A DNA stretch of 64,000 bases from BMS3BBIN04 sp964552465 (GTDB lineage: Bacteria; Electryoneota; Electryoneia; Electryoneales; Electryoneaceae): contig CAZKGR010000013.1 of NCBI GenBank assembly GCA_964552465.1, forward strand, positions 24,226 through 88,225, written 5' to 3'. Shown here in pieces: positions 25,004-33,970 of this stretch. The first letter of the stretch is position 1, and every line of letters begins with the position of its first letter. The position numbers were made by a program, and so were the translations under genes. The notes below the pieces were generated by a model. That model had not been told where the DNA came from and did not search any database. It saw only the letters and a list, made by a program, of their open reading frames with translations.

Positions 25004-26176
25004 ATGGGTTACCGGATTCGAATGCTCAGCACGTCGGATCACGTCAACAATGCCAGGTTCATCGGCAAGATCGCAAGAAGTCTTGCAGAAGCAGGCCATC
25101 AGATTACAGCTTGGGTACAGGGCTCCTATCGACCGAATGATCTTCACAAATCAGTACGACTGGTCCTCATGGGTGATGTAGGAAAAGTCGGACGTTTTCT
25201 GAGATGGCCAAGTGCACTACGCTGGGCGCTTGAAGATGACTACGATTTGTTAATTGTTGACAGCCCGGATGCTGTGTTAATCGGTGTGATCGCAAAGCTA
25301 TTCAAAAGAAAGAAGGTAATATGGGATGTTGTGGAGGTATATGAATTCAAGATTCGTGACGCTGAATGGTTAAATCCACGCGTAGCATATATTGCCTCCA
25401 AGGTGTTTAGAGGGCTGGAATGGATTGCCATCAGAATCTTTGATTTGACCGTTGATTCTGAAGAGGCGTATCAATCACGCTCAATCTCAGCAAAACGAAG
25501 AATCGTGTTACATAACTATCCATGGCATCCGGGTCCAATTGATGAATCAAGAGGGAAGTATGCACAGGCCCGTTGGGCCGCACCTGGACCACGTCTTATC
25601 TACGTTGGTGTGGTAACATCGCAGCATGGTTTGGATGACTTACTCAGGGCTGTTAAGCTGTTAGAGAAAGAATTTCCAGATCTTTGTCTGGATATAGTCG
25701 GTGACATCACTAATCCAGAGCTTGAAAAACGGCTTATAGACCTACAATATCAACTAATCAATCCGAGTCGAGTGATTTTTCATGGCCGAGTTCCATTTGC
25801 TGATGTTCGGCGATACTATCGAAACGCTCAGATCGCAGTTTTTCCGCTCTGGAAAATGGAGAATTTCGTTTGTTCTGAAACAACCAAGCTATTTGAATAC
25901 TGTTTGTATGGCTTGCCGATGATCGTTATTAACAACCCAATTTGGTGTAAACTAATGAATGCTGCTGACAGCGGCGCAGTTGCCGAACCGCGCGACCCAG
26001 AGAGCATTGCAGATGCGACCAGATTGTTGTGGGCGCGGGGAAGTGGAAATTTGAAAACAGCAGGACGACGTGCGCATGATGAGGTCTTCCGCAGGGGAGC
26101 ATTCTGGGAGAGAGATTTCGCACTGACTCTGCAGGCAATTGACGAAATAATGGCAGATGGAGGAATGACTGCTTGA
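25004..26176 (+). CDS. Glycosyltransferase, GT4 type
   Basis: 390 residues from the ATG at 25004, behind GGGGTGG. The C-terminal half has the GT-B features of family 4: RLIYVGVVTSQHGLDDLLRA, DLCLDIVGD, a FHGRVPFADVRRYYRNAQIAVFP segment and CSETTKLFEYCLYGLPMIV, which corresponds to the nucleotide-sugar-binding E-x7-E region. The N-terminal half (IGKIARSLAEAGHQITAWVQ) binds the acceptor. It probably builds a surface glycan or glycolipid together with the overlapping ChbG-like deacetylase. The codon use is more AT-rich than in the neighbours, which may reflect transfer. Confidence 0.85.
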   Translation: MGYRIRMLSTSDHVNNARFIGKIARSLAEAGHQITAWVQGSYRPNDLHKSVRLVLMGDVGKVGRFLRWPSALRWALEDDYDLLIVDSPDAVLIGVIAKLFKRKKVIWDVVEVYEFKIRDAEWLNPRVAYIASKVFRGLEWIAIRIFDLTVDSEEAYQSRSISAKRRIVLHNYPWHPGPIDESRGKYAQARWAAPGPRLIYVGVVTSQHGLDDLLRAVKLLEKEFPDLCLDIVGDITNPELEKRLIDLQYQLINPSRVIFHGRVPFADVRRYYRNAQIAVFPLWKMENFVCSETTKLFEYCLYGLPMIVINNPIWCKLMNAADSGAVAEPRDPESIADATRLLWARGSGNLKTAGRRAHDEVFRRGAFWERDFALTLQAIDEIMADGGMTA

Positions 26177-26934
26177 AAATTATTCTCAATGCAGACGATG
26201 TTGGTATGAACAAAAGTGTGAACCAGGCCACAGCTCGATTGATTGAACAGGGTATGGTTACGTCCATATCAATCATGCCAAATGAGTCTGAGTTCCAGAG
26301 TGCTGTTGAACTGACCAAAATGTATCCACACGTGTCAGCAGGCGTGCATCTCAACATCAGTTCGGGAAAACCATTGAGTGCTACCGGCTTGCTGCCGATC
26401 CTCGATGAAAACGGCTGTTTTAGAAACAATCTAAGAACAACAAATCCCAATCGATCACTACGTGCAGCCATATTTCGTGAGTGGTGTCTGCAAGTTGAGA
26501 GATTGATAAATCAGAATATTGAGATAAGCCATGTGGATTCACATTATCACACTCATACTATTCCAGGTTTATTGCAAATTCTGTTCGCTCTTCAACGCCG
26601 ATACAAGATTCGATCTATTCGCCTGACAAAAAACCTTTATCTCTCTTCAGACAAGCCGCCAATGTGGAAGATTCTATCGAAATCCGTTGTAAATACAGCA
26701 ATACGTCGCATTTCAAAAGTAACCATAGCAGATAAATTCACAGAATTCTCAACGTTCCATGATATTCAATCAACCTTGGATCCAAATATCGGGGTGATCG
26801 AATTGATGTTGCATCCTGGGTCGGAAGTTCCTGAATATCAGCGCGAGATTGACCTTTTGGAATCACATTGGCAGACTCTGGTGGAATCGCAGGTCGAGAT
26901 CACCAACTACAGTAATCTTTGCGGGAGGGCATGA
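26173..26934 (+). CDS. ChbG/HpnK-like carbohydrate deacetylase
   Basis: 253 residues. The YdjC/ChbG/HpnK fold is shown by LNADDVGMNKSVNQA at the start (metal-binding Asp pair), GVHLNISSGKPL (His), and SHVDSHYHTHTIPGLL (His cluster). Members remove acetyl groups from N-acetylated sugars, including chito-oligosaccharides and hopanoid-linked GlcNAc. The TTG start overlaps the stop of the glycosyltransferase as TTGA, with AGGA upstream, so the pair is coupled and probably acts on one glycan. It is AT-rich like its partner. Confidence 0.88.
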   Translation: MKIILNADDVGMNKSVNQATARLIEQGMVTSISIMPNESEFQSAVELTKMYPHVSAGVHLNISSGKPLSATGLLPILDENGCFRNNLRTTNPNRSLRAAIFREWCLQVERLINQNIEISHVDSHYHTHTIPGLLQILFALQRRYKIRSIRLTKNLYLSSDKPPMWKILSKSVVNTAIRRISKVTIADKFTEFSTFHDIQSTLDPNIGVIELMLHPGSEVPEYQREIDLLESHWQTLVESQVEITNYSNLCGRA

Positions 26935-27001
26935 GGCAATTTTGCGCGGCAGCTTCAGATGTCGGATTGTTCAGATTTTATCGAAAACCAGCGATGTCTT
27001 G

Positions 27002-29083
27002 TTAAGCGGAAGCCAGTTTTTCGACGACTTCCTGCGGGCCGGAGATGAGCAGCACGTCGCCGTTCTGGATTTGTAGGTCTGCGCGGGGGACAATACTTTC
27101 GATGATTGTGGAATCCTCGAGTTTACGGCGGCGGACGACCATGACATCGATGTTATGCGTATTGCGCAAGTCGAGCTCCTTCAGCGTTTTGCCAGCGAAC
27201 TGGTTGGGCGCATCAATCTCAGCCATCGAATAACCCGGAACCAGCGGTGACTTCTGCATCCGGCTGACGGTGTGAACATGAGACGCCAGCGATCCGGCGA
27301 GATCGCGCTTGATGATTTCGTTCGAATATGTGATAGCGATATCGTCACGATGAATGCTGCCGATCACATGCTTCGGATCCTCCGGATCGACCACAGGTAG
27401 CTCGTCCAGGTTGCGTTGCGCGAACAGCTTCATTACGACATCAAGGGTGTCCGTGGGACGGACCGATGTCGGTGTCAGGTCGGCGATGTCTCCCGCGACG
27501 AGGATCGGTTCCAACGCCTCAACGTCGAACAGGATCTGCCGGAGTTCGTGAAAGGATACGTGCCCGATCAACTGTTCGCTCCGGTCGACTACGAACACGG
27601 TCGAATGTTCGGACGAATCGCTGATTGTATCGAGCAGGGGCCTCAGGCGCATGTTGTCCGGGACTGAAACAAATTCTTCACGCATTATTTCGCTGACCTG
27701 TATTCCCTTGAGGACATCCACCTCCCCGACCTGCCCGAGCTTGATGCCCTTCGCGACCAGTTTGACGGTATAAATGCTCTCGGTCATCAGCCGTCCGCCG
27801 AAGATTGTGGCGATGATCGACGATAGCATCAGCGGCAGGATAATCGCATAGCCGCCGGTCAGTTCGAACAGGATGAGGATAGCCTGCAACGGCGCGCGTG
27901 TCGCAGATGCGACGACAGCCGCCATGCCGACCAGAGCGTACGGGCCGAAGTTCGGTGCGACCAGTTCGGGTGTGATCGCGTGCGCACCATACCAGACAAC
28001 CCCACCAGTCATTGCTCCGAGGAATAGTGATGGCGCGAGGATGCCGCCCGATCCGCCGGAACCGAGGGTGGCGGATGTGGCAAAGATCTTCGCCGCAATG
28101 AGCATGATCAACAGGCCGAGCGCCATCTCGCCATGCAATGCGAATTCGATGAATTCATAACCAACGCCGTACACATGCGGCAGACCAACCGCGCCCAGGA
28201 TACCAATCAGTAAGCCACCGATTGCGGGCTTAATCCAATCGGGAACGCGCAGCTTTTCAAAAAAGGTTTCCGAGATGTCCAGAATCTTCGCGAAACTGAC
28301 TGCCACAACCGCCGCAGCGAGTCCGAGTATTGCATAATGGATCAGTTCAGTCGGACTGACGAGGTGGTATTCCGGTGTCGCGAACGCCGGCGCTTCACCG
28401 AGGATAGAACGTGAAATCGCTGTTGCGGTGACCGATGCGACGATGATCGGGCTGATATTTGAGACGGCGAAGTTGCCGAGGATAACTTCCAGCGCAAACA
28501 GCATCCCGGCGACGGGCGCGTTAAAGGTTGCCGCGATGCCTGCCGCCGCACCACAGCCGACATAGGTTTTCATCTTCCGCGCGCTGACCTTGAACAGCTG
28601 GCCGAGCATAGAGGCTACACCGCTGCCGATCTGAACAATCGGGCCCTCAGATCCAGCCGAACCACCGGAACCAATGGTGATTGCGGATGCTGCGACCTTT
28701 GCAGCCGCGACACGACCACGGATGATCCCGCCGCGCACAGCCACCGATGCCATTACTTCCGGGACACCGTGTCCCTTGGCTTCGGATGCGAAGAATGTGA
28801 CGATCGGTCCGACTATCAACCCGCCGAGAATCGGTATTGCCAGTCGCCAGTACCACGGGAGTTCGAGCAGGAATTCGTATGTAGGTTCGATGATGCCGTA
28901 GGCGCCGAGTTCGACAGCGCCGATTGCGAGACGAAAACCAACCGCGCCATACCCGCCGATCACACCAATCACCACACCCATAAGTATGTTGAAGACATAC
29001 TCATGCGTCGGGATCAGGCGAATCTCACGTAGGATTCGTTTGAAGAATCCAAGGCGTGCATTTTCGTTCGCTAGTGGCATCAT
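27002..29083 (-). CDS. ClC chloride channel/antiporter with CBS and TrkA-C domains
   Basis: 693 residues from the ATG at 29083, with GGCGGAG upstream; a TTG at 29101 is an alternative. Residues about 30-430 are the ClC membrane domain, with GSGGSAGSEGP (residues 138-148) holding the selectivity filter and the gating glutamate, and GSGGSGGILAPSLF further on. Two CBS domains follow (about 445-575: VSEIMREEFVSVPD, DLTPTSVRPTDTLD), then a TrkA-C-like domain (EIDAPNQFAGKTLKELDLR, IQNGDVLLISGP). Such C-termini sense nucleotides. It probably moves chloride or exchanges it for protons in the inner membrane. Confidence 0.93.
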   Translation of the reverse strand: MMPLANENARLGFFKRILREIRLIPTHEYVFNILMGVVIGVIGGYGAVGFRLAIGAVELGAYGIIEPTYEFLLELPWYWRLAIPILGGLIVGPIVTFFASEAKGHGVPEVMASVAVRGGIIRGRVAAAKVAASAITIGSGGSAGSEGPIVQIGSGVASMLGQLFKVSARKMKTYVGCGAAAGIAATFNAPVAGMLFALEVILGNFAVSNISPIIVASVTATAISRSILGEAPAFATPEYHLVSPTELIHYAILGLAAAVVAVSFAKILDISETFFEKLRVPDWIKPAIGGLLIGILGAVGLPHVYGVGYEFIEFALHGEMALGLLIMLIAAKIFATSATLGSGGSGGILAPSLFLGAMTGGVVWYGAHAITPELVAPNFGPYALVGMAAVVASATRAPLQAILILFELTGGYAIILPLMLSSIIATIFGGRLMTESIYTVKLVAKGIKLGQVGEVDVLKGIQVSEIMREEFVSVPDNMRLRPLLDTISDSSEHSTVFVVDRSEQLIGHVSFHELRQILFDVEALEPILVAGDIADLTPTSVRPTDTLDVVMKLFAQRNLDELPVVDPEDPKHVIGSIHRDDIAITYSNEIIKRDLAGSLASHVHTVSRMQKSPLVPGYSMAEIDAPNQFAGKTLKELDLRNTHNIDVMVVRRRKLEDSTIIESIVPRADLQIQNGDVLLISGPQEVVEKLASA

Positions 29084-29100
29084 GTAATGCAACTCCGCCA

Positions 29101-29126
29101 AGCCGGATCGTTTAGATTTTCCGGCT
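29101..29126 (-). terminator. Hairpin between greA and the ClC gene
   Basis: On the minus strand AGCCGGA and TCCGGCT form a seven-pair stem (29101-29107 with 29120-29126) downstream of greA and just ahead of the ClC ribosome-binding site. There is no T-run; it may be a weak terminator or an attenuator. Confidence 0.45.
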
Positions 29127-29180
29127 TGTGGATGACAGGTTCAAACAATTTGGCGGGGGAAGGTACGACGTACAGGCAGT

Positions 29181-29669
29181 TCAGACGTCGAAACGCTCTC
29201 CCAGGATGTTGTTAAATCCGTGCACCTTCAGATCAAAGGTTCGAGCCGGAGTAGTGATTGTCACCGTCATACCAGCCGTGGTTCCCCGTAATTGCTGACC
29301 GATGGGTGACAGGATGGAAATCATCCCTTTCTTGACGTCCATTTCTTCGGCGAGCACGAGTTCGTACACGTATTTCTTCCCGTTTTCAGTCTCTTCCAAA
29401 TCGACTACAGAATAGAGGCCGACGGTTGTTTTGTCAACATCGTTCAAGTCGATTGTTGCGAGCCGCATATGGCGGCGACGAAGCTGTTGCAGCCGAATCG
29501 CGCAGTAATTCTGGCGTTCCTTAGCCGCTTCGTACTCAGCGTTTTCCGACAAATCACCCTTCTGCCTGGCTTCGTCGATGCGCACCGGCAATTCGACTTC
29601 CAGCTCATGGGTGATTGTAGCAATCTCGTTTTCCAGTTCCTTGCGGACTTTTTCTATCCGGTCATTCAT
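29181..29669 (-). CDS. greA: Transcription elongation factor GreA/GreB family
   Basis: 162 residues. The N-terminal coiled coil (about 1-75) ends in the loop with the acidic pair in KGDLSENAEYEAAKERQ, which reaches the RNA polymerase active site and stimulates transcript cleavage. The C-terminal FKBP-like domain contains VDLEETENGKKYVYELVLAE and LSPIGQQLRG. This SPIGxxL pattern is the GreA form, though FDLKVHGFNNI at the end is atypical. It is upstream of the ClC gene on the same strand. Confidence 0.88.
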   Translation of the reverse strand: MNDRIEKVRKELENEIATITHELEVELPVRIDEARQKGDLSENAEYEAAKERQNYCAIRLQQLRRRHMRLATIDLNDVDKTTVGLYSVVDLEETENGKKYVYELVLAEEMDVKKGMISILSPIGQQLRGTTAGMTVTITTPARTFDLKVHGFNNILGERFDV

Positions 29670-30092
29670 CCAATATACCTGCCAAGTCAGTTCAGAAAAG
29701 ACACAGAAAAATGCATCGGGAAGCCGGCGTTTGACCGATTTCCCGATGCGTTTGAACGTCCAAAGCTAGTACACTTACCGCGCATACGCAAGAGTTCACG
29801 GTGAACATGCAGAGTATTCTCTAAATCAGGAAACACCCTTGGTTGCAAAAGTTAGGGTTATCCCTCCCGGAGACTCGAATATGAATGAATTCGCTGGAAA
29901 CGCATCGCACGCCCCCAAGATAGTGGTATATTCATATAAACTAACATTTTGGTCCCATTGACGATAAGAGGTTGCCTGGCTGTATATCATACGAGGTTGC
30001 ACGTGTTGACCTGAGATAGTGAATGCCATGAGAAACCATGGAAAGAGTGAGGATCTTTTCATTTTCCCCCCAGAAACGGAAAGGAACAACTC
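29670..30092. other. Divergent intergenic region between greA and cNMP-binding gene
   Basis: 423 bases with no convincing gene. A strong hairpin pairs GCATCGGGAA (29713-29722) with TTCCCGATGC (29740-29749). A half-match to the GTTAGG operator lies at 29849-29854 but the second half is missing. AAAGGAACAA just before 30093 provides the ribosome-binding site of the next gene. Confidence 0.45.
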
Positions 30093-30566
30093 ATGACTGG
30101 AACAGATGGACTGCAAAAGCACGATGTTTTTTCAAAGTTGACAATGGACGAGATCAAGCAGTTGGACTCGTTCACTCACGTCAGAGGATACGCGGCGGGT
30201 GAACATGTTTTTGAGTATCATCAAGCCTGCTCTCACCTGCACATGTTGATGTCGGGTTCGGTTCACTTGATGTTGCCGCCTACGAGTAGCGAGTTCAACC
30301 TACCGTTCGCGCTGGTTGCGAAAGAGGAGATCTTCGGACTCTCGGCTTTGATGAAGAGCGCGCGGTACACTGCTGAAGCGAGGTGTGTCACCGAAAGCCG
30401 CATCATGTCGATCGAGGTCAAGCCGCTGCTCAGGATTCTCGAAAGCAACCAGACGGTAGGCTTGGAAATTGTGAACACTGTCTCACGGATTTACTATCAT
30501 CGTTACCTGAATATGCTCGGCAAGCTGCATGATATTGTCGGTCATGTGACGGTGCTGGGTGAGTGA
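30093..30566 (+). CDS. Stand-alone cyclic nucleotide-binding (CRP-like) domain protein
   Basis: 157 residues. The cNMP-binding beta-roll is recognisable: F..L...E...L.....R.Y..GE.VFEYHQ, the L.....G......P segment, and ALVAKEEIFGLSALMKSARYTAEARC, the phosphate-binding cassette region. The C-helix ends the protein; no helix-turn-helix follows, so it is unlikely to bind DNA itself. It may sense a small molecule and act on a partner. A terminator follows at once, so it is a single-gene unit. AAGGAAC is the ribosome-binding site. Confidence 0.75.
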   Translation: MTGTDGLQKHDVFSKLTMDEIKQLDSFTHVRGYAAGEHVFEYHQACSHLHMLMSGSVHLMLPPTSSEFNLPFALVAKEEIFGLSALMKSARYTAEARCVTESRIMSIEVKPLLRILESNQTVGLEIVNTVSRIYYHRYLNMLGKLHDIVGHVTVLGE

Positions 30567-30600
30567 TTCGATTTTGATGCTATTAATTTCCCCATAACAA

Positions 30601-30628
30601 AGCCACGGACATCTGTCCGTGGCTTTTT
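30601..30628 (+). terminator. Terminator after cNMP-binding gene
   Basis: AGCCACGGACA (30601-30611) pairs with TGTCCGTGGCT (30614-30624) around a two-base loop, followed by TTTTT. It may also serve etfA from the other side. Confidence 0.9.
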
Positions 30629-30690
30629 CAGTTACTCAAGGCTCAAGTCTCAGTACTCAAGACTGAGGACTGTGGACTGTAACCTTCAGA

Positions 30691-31644
30691 TTACTTCTTC
30701 AGCTCCGCGTTCAGTGCAGGCAGAATCTCCAACGCATCACCAACAACACCGTAGTCCGCGACCTTGAAAATAGGTGCGTCGGCGTCCTTGTTGATCGCGA
30801 CAATGGTCTTGGAGGTTGTCATCCCGGCCAGATGCTGAATCGCGCCGGAGATACCGACGGCGATATACAACGTCGGAGCAACGACCTTTCCGGTCTGACC
30901 AACTTGTTCTGAGTGGGGACGCCATCCCGAATCGACGACCGGACGGCTGGCACCAACTGCTGCACCAAGTGTGTCTGCGAGATCCTCAATCAGCTTGAAG
31001 TTCTCAGGCTCTTTCAGGCCACGTCCACCGCCGACGATACGGTCAGCTTCAGCGACATCGATCTTCTCACCGCCGGCCTTGCGCGTCTCAACGACTTTGG
31101 CTTTCGCGGTGTAGTCAATGGTCAGATCCACTTGTTCGCCAGCGCCAGGGTCGGCGACGGCGTCGAAATTGTTCGGACGGGTCGAGACGACCATCGGCAG
31201 CGCGTTGGACTTCAGGGTGCGGTAGACCTTGCCAGCGTATTCCGGACGTGTAGAGACGACGGTACCGCCCTCAGCACCGAGACCTGTGACGTCTTCGATC
31301 AGCCCGGCATCGAGCTTGACCGCAACACGAGGTGCGAGTTCGTGTCCGCGCACGGTTGCCGGGATCAGGCACACGGTCGCGCTTGCTTGACTCGCTGCAT
31401 CAACAACGGCGGTTAAATGCGCTTCCGGGATGTAGTTGTCGTGGTCTGCTGCGTCAACGGTAAATATCTTGTCCGCGCCGTGGTTCTTGATTGCATCGAG
31501 GTGAGCATCGAGGCCGCTACCGACAACGACAGCGTTCATGCTTCCACCTAACGCTCCGGCGAGCTTCTTCCCTTCAGTCAATGCTTCGAGGGAGGCCTTT
31601 TTCAGGCTGCCGCCGGACACTTCACAGTAAACGAGTACACTCAT
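30691..31644 (-). CDS. etfA: Electron transfer flavoprotein alpha subunit
   Basis: 317 residues. Holds FAD and passes electrons from acyl-CoA and other dehydrogenases towards the quinone pool. The C-terminal FAD domain is diagnostic: GASRPVVDSGWRPHSEQVGQ, then APTLYIAVGISGAIQHL and NKDADAPIFKVADYGVVGD. The N-terminal half is the shared Etf alpha/beta fold. It starts 17 bases after etfB and is co-transcribed with it. Confidence 0.96.
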   Translation of the reverse strand: MSVLVYCEVSGGSLKKASLEALTEGKKLAGALGGSMNAVVVGSGLDAHLDAIKNHGADKIFTVDAADHDNYIPEAHLTAVVDAASQASATVCLIPATVRGHELAPRVAVKLDAGLIEDVTGLGAEGGTVVSTRPEYAGKVYRTLKSNALPMVVSTRPNNFDAVADPGAGEQVDLTIDYTAKAKVVETRKAGGEKIDVAEADRIVGGGRGLKEPENFKLIEDLADTLGAAVGASRPVVDSGWRPHSEQVGQTGKVVAPTLYIAVGISGAIQHLAGMTTSKTIVAINKDADAPIFKVADYGVVGDALEILPALNAELKK

Positions 31645-31661
31645 GGCGTTTTCTCCCTTGA

Positions 31662-32411
31662 TTATTCGATGACCTTGGCTTCTTCACGCAGCAGGCGAAC
31701 AAGTTCGCCGACCGCTTCCACACCTTCACCCACGATTTTACCAGCCGGACGTTCCGCCTGATAGCTCATTACGGTAGTCGTGGCTTGTGCTGTGCCGATC
31801 TCACCGTCAATCTCCTCAATGACCTTCTTCTTGGCCATCATGATGCCTTTGAGCTTCGGATAACGTGGCTCGTTCAGGCCCTTCTGCGCAGTGATCATAC
31901 AGGGCATAGTTGCTTCGATGACTTCAACCCCGCCTTCGATATTACGTTCAGCGGTGACTGTGCCATCGCCAACATCCAGCTTGTTGACTTCGGCAACGCA
32001 GGGCAGACCGAGCAATGTAGCGACCATCGGTCCGATCGCTGTGGAATCATCGTCAGTGGATTTGTAGCCAGTGAAGATCATGTCAAAGCCACGGTCCTTG
32101 ATTGCGTTCGCAAAGGCTTTGGCGGTAGCGAGTTGGTCATAGGGGCCATCCCGCTTTATGAGCATGGCATTGTTTGCACCCATGGCAATGGTCTTACGCA
32201 GGGCATCGACCATGTTTTCCGTTCCACAGGCAACGGCAGTAACTTCGCCACAGTTTTTTTCGGCGAGCGCCAGCGCTTCTTCAGCGGCGTATTCGTCGTA
32301 TGGGTTCAGTACCCAGTTCAGGTCGCGCGTCTCGATCCCGCTTTTTTCTGCGTTCAGCCGGATCATGGCGGCGGTGTCGGGCACGAGTTTAACGAGCACC
32401 GCGATGTTCAT
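31662..32411 (-). CDS. etfB: Electron transfer flavoprotein beta subunit
   Basis: 249 residues. Partner of EtfA; it binds AMP and docks the dehydrogenase. Typical segments are VKLVPDTAAMIRLNAEKSGI at the start, the LNPYDEYAAEEALALAE helix and MVATLLGLPCVAEVNKLDV. The ATG at 32411 has GGAGGGAG just upstream. No dehydrogenase or Etf-quinone oxidoreductase gene is visible beside the pair. Confidence 0.96.
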   Translation of the reverse strand: MNIAVLVKLVPDTAAMIRLNAEKSGIETRDLNWVLNPYDEYAAEEALALAEKNCGEVTAVACGTENMVDALRKTIAMGANNAMLIKRDGPYDQLATAKAFANAIKDRGFDMIFTGYKSTDDDSTAIGPMVATLLGLPCVAEVNKLDVGDGTVTAERNIEGGVEVIEATMPCMITAQKGLNEPRYPKLKGIMMAKKKVIEEIDGEIGTAQATTTVMSYQAERPAGKIVGEGVEAVGELVRLLREEAKVIE

Positions 32412-32526
32412 GCTCCCTCCAAATCTTGTTGTGAATTGTCACACTTGTTGAATGGCTCGAATATAGGGCGGGTTGACGATTTCCGCCAGCTCGAGGAAAG
32501 ACTTTGATTAAGAGAGACGGTAATCG

Positions 32527-32632
32527 GGGGACACCTTACCCAATTCATCACTTGACATTCGTAGAACCGGTCTTGAACTATAGAAATTCGGCATTTCGCA
32601 GTGATGAGCGAGGCATTGGGTTAGGTGTCCCC
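32527..32632. repeat. 106-bp imperfect palindrome with GGGGACACCT ends
   Basis: The arms 32527-32544 and 32615-32632 are inverted 18-mers with one mismatch, starting GGGGACACCT and continuing TACCCAAT. A second inner pair ATCAC (32547-32551) and GTGAT (32601-32605) adds to the symmetry. It looks like a REP- or MITE-like element lying between etfB and the DRE-TIM gene. A CTCTTTTAT run follows it. Confidence 0.65.
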
Positions 32633-32636
32633 TCTT

Positions 32637-33881
32637 TTATTCATCCTTCGGTGCGTCGGCGACAATTCCAGATGCGATCACCTTTGGCATCAGCTCGGCC
32701 CAACTGACAGGGACTTGCCGTCCATTGGTGAACTCGTCCTCGAATGCCTGACTGATTGCAAAAACACGCTTGTCCTCAGTCTCGAAGTGACAGTCCGGCC
32801 ATTGACGGTGCATGAGGTATAAAAGTCCAGCGTGACCGGACAAGGATGTCAGGAGCGGCTCGGGATTGACGCGGGACAGTGTTTTGGCCGGGATTGGGAA
32901 GTGGGCTTCGAGCAGCTCGGCGGACGGCTTTTCTGGCGCTGCACCGCCTGGGAATTGCCATGCGTGCGGACCGGATACGGGACGGTGATCGTCGCACGAA
33001 CGTGGGTGGCCCGGGTCGTCTTGCGATCCGGGTGTCATATCATCCAGCAACACGTGCTTGAGGCCGAGTAGCCGCTTGGTGTTTGCCTTTTCGCCGAGCG
33101 AGTGCGCGAGCACGACTTCAGTCGCACCCCACCCGCAGCCCATGCCGAGTCCAAGTAGGGAAGTGACCGGCGATGCACCCGCACGTGACCCGGCTACAGT
33201 GTTTGCGTTAGCGAAACCGAGCGTGTCGGCGCATTGCACCGCAATCGATTCCGGCGGAATCGCGAACTCGTTATTCAACAGACGAATCCACGCGGGGAGT
33301 GATCGAGGCAGACGTGATCCGGCGATCGGGTCGGCCCAGCCAGTGCTGTCAACCAGCCGCCAGCGGACGGAATGCTCACCGCCGTGCGGACGGACGGCTT
33401 CGAGGATGCGATCAATGATCATCAGCACATCGAACTTGGTAGCGCGGGCGATGTCGATCAGCGCGATCTCGGGCGTGAGTCCAGCGAGTAATGCGTCACG
33501 GGCGACACGAGTAGCATAAGGCGTGACTTGCTCGATCCCTTTCGGACGGAAACGTCGGATGGCGGTCTGTGGCGAAACAGGAATGTCGATCACGATCCGC
33601 TTCATATCGAGCTGCGCCAGCTGCTTGAGCCGGTCGGAGCGTGGGTCTTCGCGCACGATCAGCTCAGGCGACAGGCCGCTTTCTGCCCATTCTTCCAGTA
33701 ACGGAAGCTGGGTTGCGGGTTGGGTGTATACCTCAGCGGACACGTGGATTCCGGTCCGTTCCGCCCAGTTGCCAAGCGTGCGCAGGATCTGGCGCTGACG
33801 GTCAACACTCAGCGGCGGCCGCCCCCAGTTGGCAAGGGTAAGGGATAGATCAAAAAGGTGGATAGTTGAAATCTTCGGCAT
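32637..33881 (-). CDS. DRE-TIM metallolyase-like protein lacking catalytic residues
   Basis: 414 residues. Aligned by eye with the HMGL/isopropylmalate synthase family: IHLFDLSLT stands where DTTLRDGEQ is expected, LVDSTGWADP where the DTVGYATP strand lies, AVQCADTLGFANAN where VHCHNDLGLAVAN lies, and GLGMGCGWGATE where GIGERAGNA lies. The catalytic Arg, the metal-binding Asp and both metal-binding His are thus replaced. The fold seems kept but the lyase/synthase chemistry is probably lost. A binding or regulatory role is possible. leuD lies about 0.9 kb away, but on the far side of a lipoprotein gene. Confidence 0.6.
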   Translation of the reverse strand: MPKISTIHLFDLSLTLANWGRPPLSVDRQRQILRTLGNWAERTGIHVSAEVYTQPATQLPLLEEWAESGLSPELIVREDPRSDRLKQLAQLDMKRIVIDIPVSPQTAIRRFRPKGIEQVTPYATRVARDALLAGLTPEIALIDIARATKFDVLMIIDRILEAVRPHGGEHSVRWRLVDSTGWADPIAGSRLPRSLPAWIRLLNNEFAIPPESIAVQCADTLGFANANTVAGSRAGASPVTSLLGLGMGCGWGATEVVLAHSLGEKANTKRLLGLKHVLLDDMTPGSQDDPGHPRSCDDHRPVSGPHAWQFPGGAAPEKPSAELLEAHFPIPAKTLSRVNPEPLLTSLSGHAGLLYLMHRQWPDCHFETEDKRVFAISQAFEDEFTNGRQVPVSWAELMPKVIASGIVADAPKDE

Positions 33882-33970
33882 CAGGATCTCGTGTAGGATC
33901 TATGATCAGGTTAATTTAGATTACATCGTACGGATTTCCAGTTCCTGCTCTCGATGAAAGGGGTGGAAAA

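Noticed and set aside
29849..29864. GTTAGG near the cNMP-binding gene
   Set aside because: Only one half-site is present; the second half does not match at any spacing tried.
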